NCBI GenBank assembly: GCA_965237725.1
Contig: OZ250151.1
Location: 2,356,001-2,420,000, forward strand
Length of the DNA stretch: 64,000 bases
From: G965237725 sp965237725
GTDB taxonomy: Bacteria; Pseudomonadota; Gammaproteobacteria; Arenicellales; Poriferihabitantaceae
Reading direction: 5' to 3'
Positions 63,766 through 64,000 of this stretch are shown piece after piece (the first letter of the stretch is position 1; each line of letters begins with the position of its first letter). A program made the translations under genes and the position numbers. Below the pieces are notes generated by a model, which was given only the letters and a program-made list of their open reading frames with translations, did no database searches and was not told the DNA's origin.

Positions 63766-64000
63766 GTGACTATCCAGACAACCCAGCCAAAACTGTACAT
63801 CTCAGCGCCTCATGCCTGTCCGTACATCGAGCCCGAAACCGCATCGACGGTGCTGCTGGACCCGGATCATGATGTAGACAATGCGCTTTTCAGTGTGCTG
63901 TTAAAATCCGGGTTTCGTAGAAGCGGAAAAACAATTTATCGACCCCATTGTCGCAACTGTAATGCCTGTGTTTCGGTACGTATTCCGGCCAGAGAATATA
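63766..64000 (+). CDS. bpt: Aspartate/glutamate leucyltransferase (arginyl-transferase family), partial
   Basis: From a GTG at 63766 the frame is open to the window end (78 codons). APHACPYIEPETASTVLLDP and GFRRSGKTIYRPHCRNCNAC are the N-terminal signature of Bpt/Ate proteins, with the CxxC pair. It should continue the N-end-rule pathway with aat in one operon. The C-terminal part is outside the window. Confidence 0.92.
   Translation, partial: MTIQTTQPKLYISAPHACPYIEPETASTVLLDPDHDVDNALFSVLLKSGFRRSGKTIYRPHCRNCNACVSVRIPAREY

Overview
The window looks like the chromosome of a gammaproteobacterium of moderate GC content. From 39.5 kb to the right end it carries a gene order familiar from Pseudomonas and its relatives: tRNA-Ile2(CAU), rpoD, dnaG, leuS-lptE-holA, proA, engB beside a divergent cytochrome c4 gene, folD, rpmB-rpmG, folK-folB, plsY, tsaD, aat and bpt. 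These genes cover sigma-70 and primase, tRNA charging, outer-membrane LPS assembly, the clamp loader, proline and folate synthesis, respiration, phospholipid acylation, tRNA t6A modification and N-end-rule tagging. Family-level calls here come from motifs read by eye; no database search was run.

The left 39 kb is an accessory region packed against the 3' end of the tRNA-Ile2 gene (39527..39603, minus). The last 45 bp of that tRNA, from anticodon loop to CCA, recur as exact or damaged direct repeats at about 34.6, 20.2, 17.5, 12.4, 8.8 and 5.4 kb. Three of these copies (34.6, 20.2, 5.4 kb), plus a core-less copy at 27.4 kb, carry a conserved arm of about 140-170 bp with an inverted repeat and a pair of direct repeats. 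This is the expected footprint of repeated site-specific integration at one tRNA gene (accretion of islands), but no integrase gene is visible, so the modules may be non-autonomous, decayed, or mobilised from elsewhere. The repeats divide the region into cargo modules.

Modules from the tRNA leftwards: (1) 39.5-34.6 kb: IS481-type IS, an AT-rich sulfotransferase gene next to a decayed one, a complete IS110-family IS and a parDE toxin-antitoxin pair lying 13 bp from the arm. (2) 34.6-20.2 kb: GT25 and GT2 glycosyltransferases, a 1117-residue PqqD-RgpF-WsaF-pyruvyltransferase fusion, an IS30, and a catabolic or regulatory cluster (maleate isomerase-like, SDR, LysR, epoxide-hydrolase-like, nitronate monooxygenase-like, a tiny Tat-type secreted protein, a WYL regulator divergent from an SRPBCC protein). 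(3) 20.2-17.5 kb: frameshifted IS481-type copy and a homocysteine methyltransferase. (4) 17.5-12.4 kb: two sulfotransferase-like genes and ilvBN with a complete attenuator, including an unlisted 33-codon leader peptide. (5) 12.4-8.8 kb: a secreted HExxH metallopeptidase-like protein with thrombospondin-3 repeats. (6) 8.8-5.4 kb: a two-gene operon pairing a squalene/phytoene-synthase-like enzyme with an Lgt-like membrane protein, plus a secreted protein. Left of the last repeat are a ureohydrolase-aminotransferase operon and a subtilisin-like protease cut by the window edge.

The observations most worth following are the tRNA-derived module array with its covarying arm repeats, the PqqD-headed glycosyltransferase fusion, the prenyl synthase/Lgt-like pair, the histone-H1-like lysine/alanine tail on RpoD, the ilvBN attenuator, and structured non-coding repeats at 44.4 kb and 56.8 kb.
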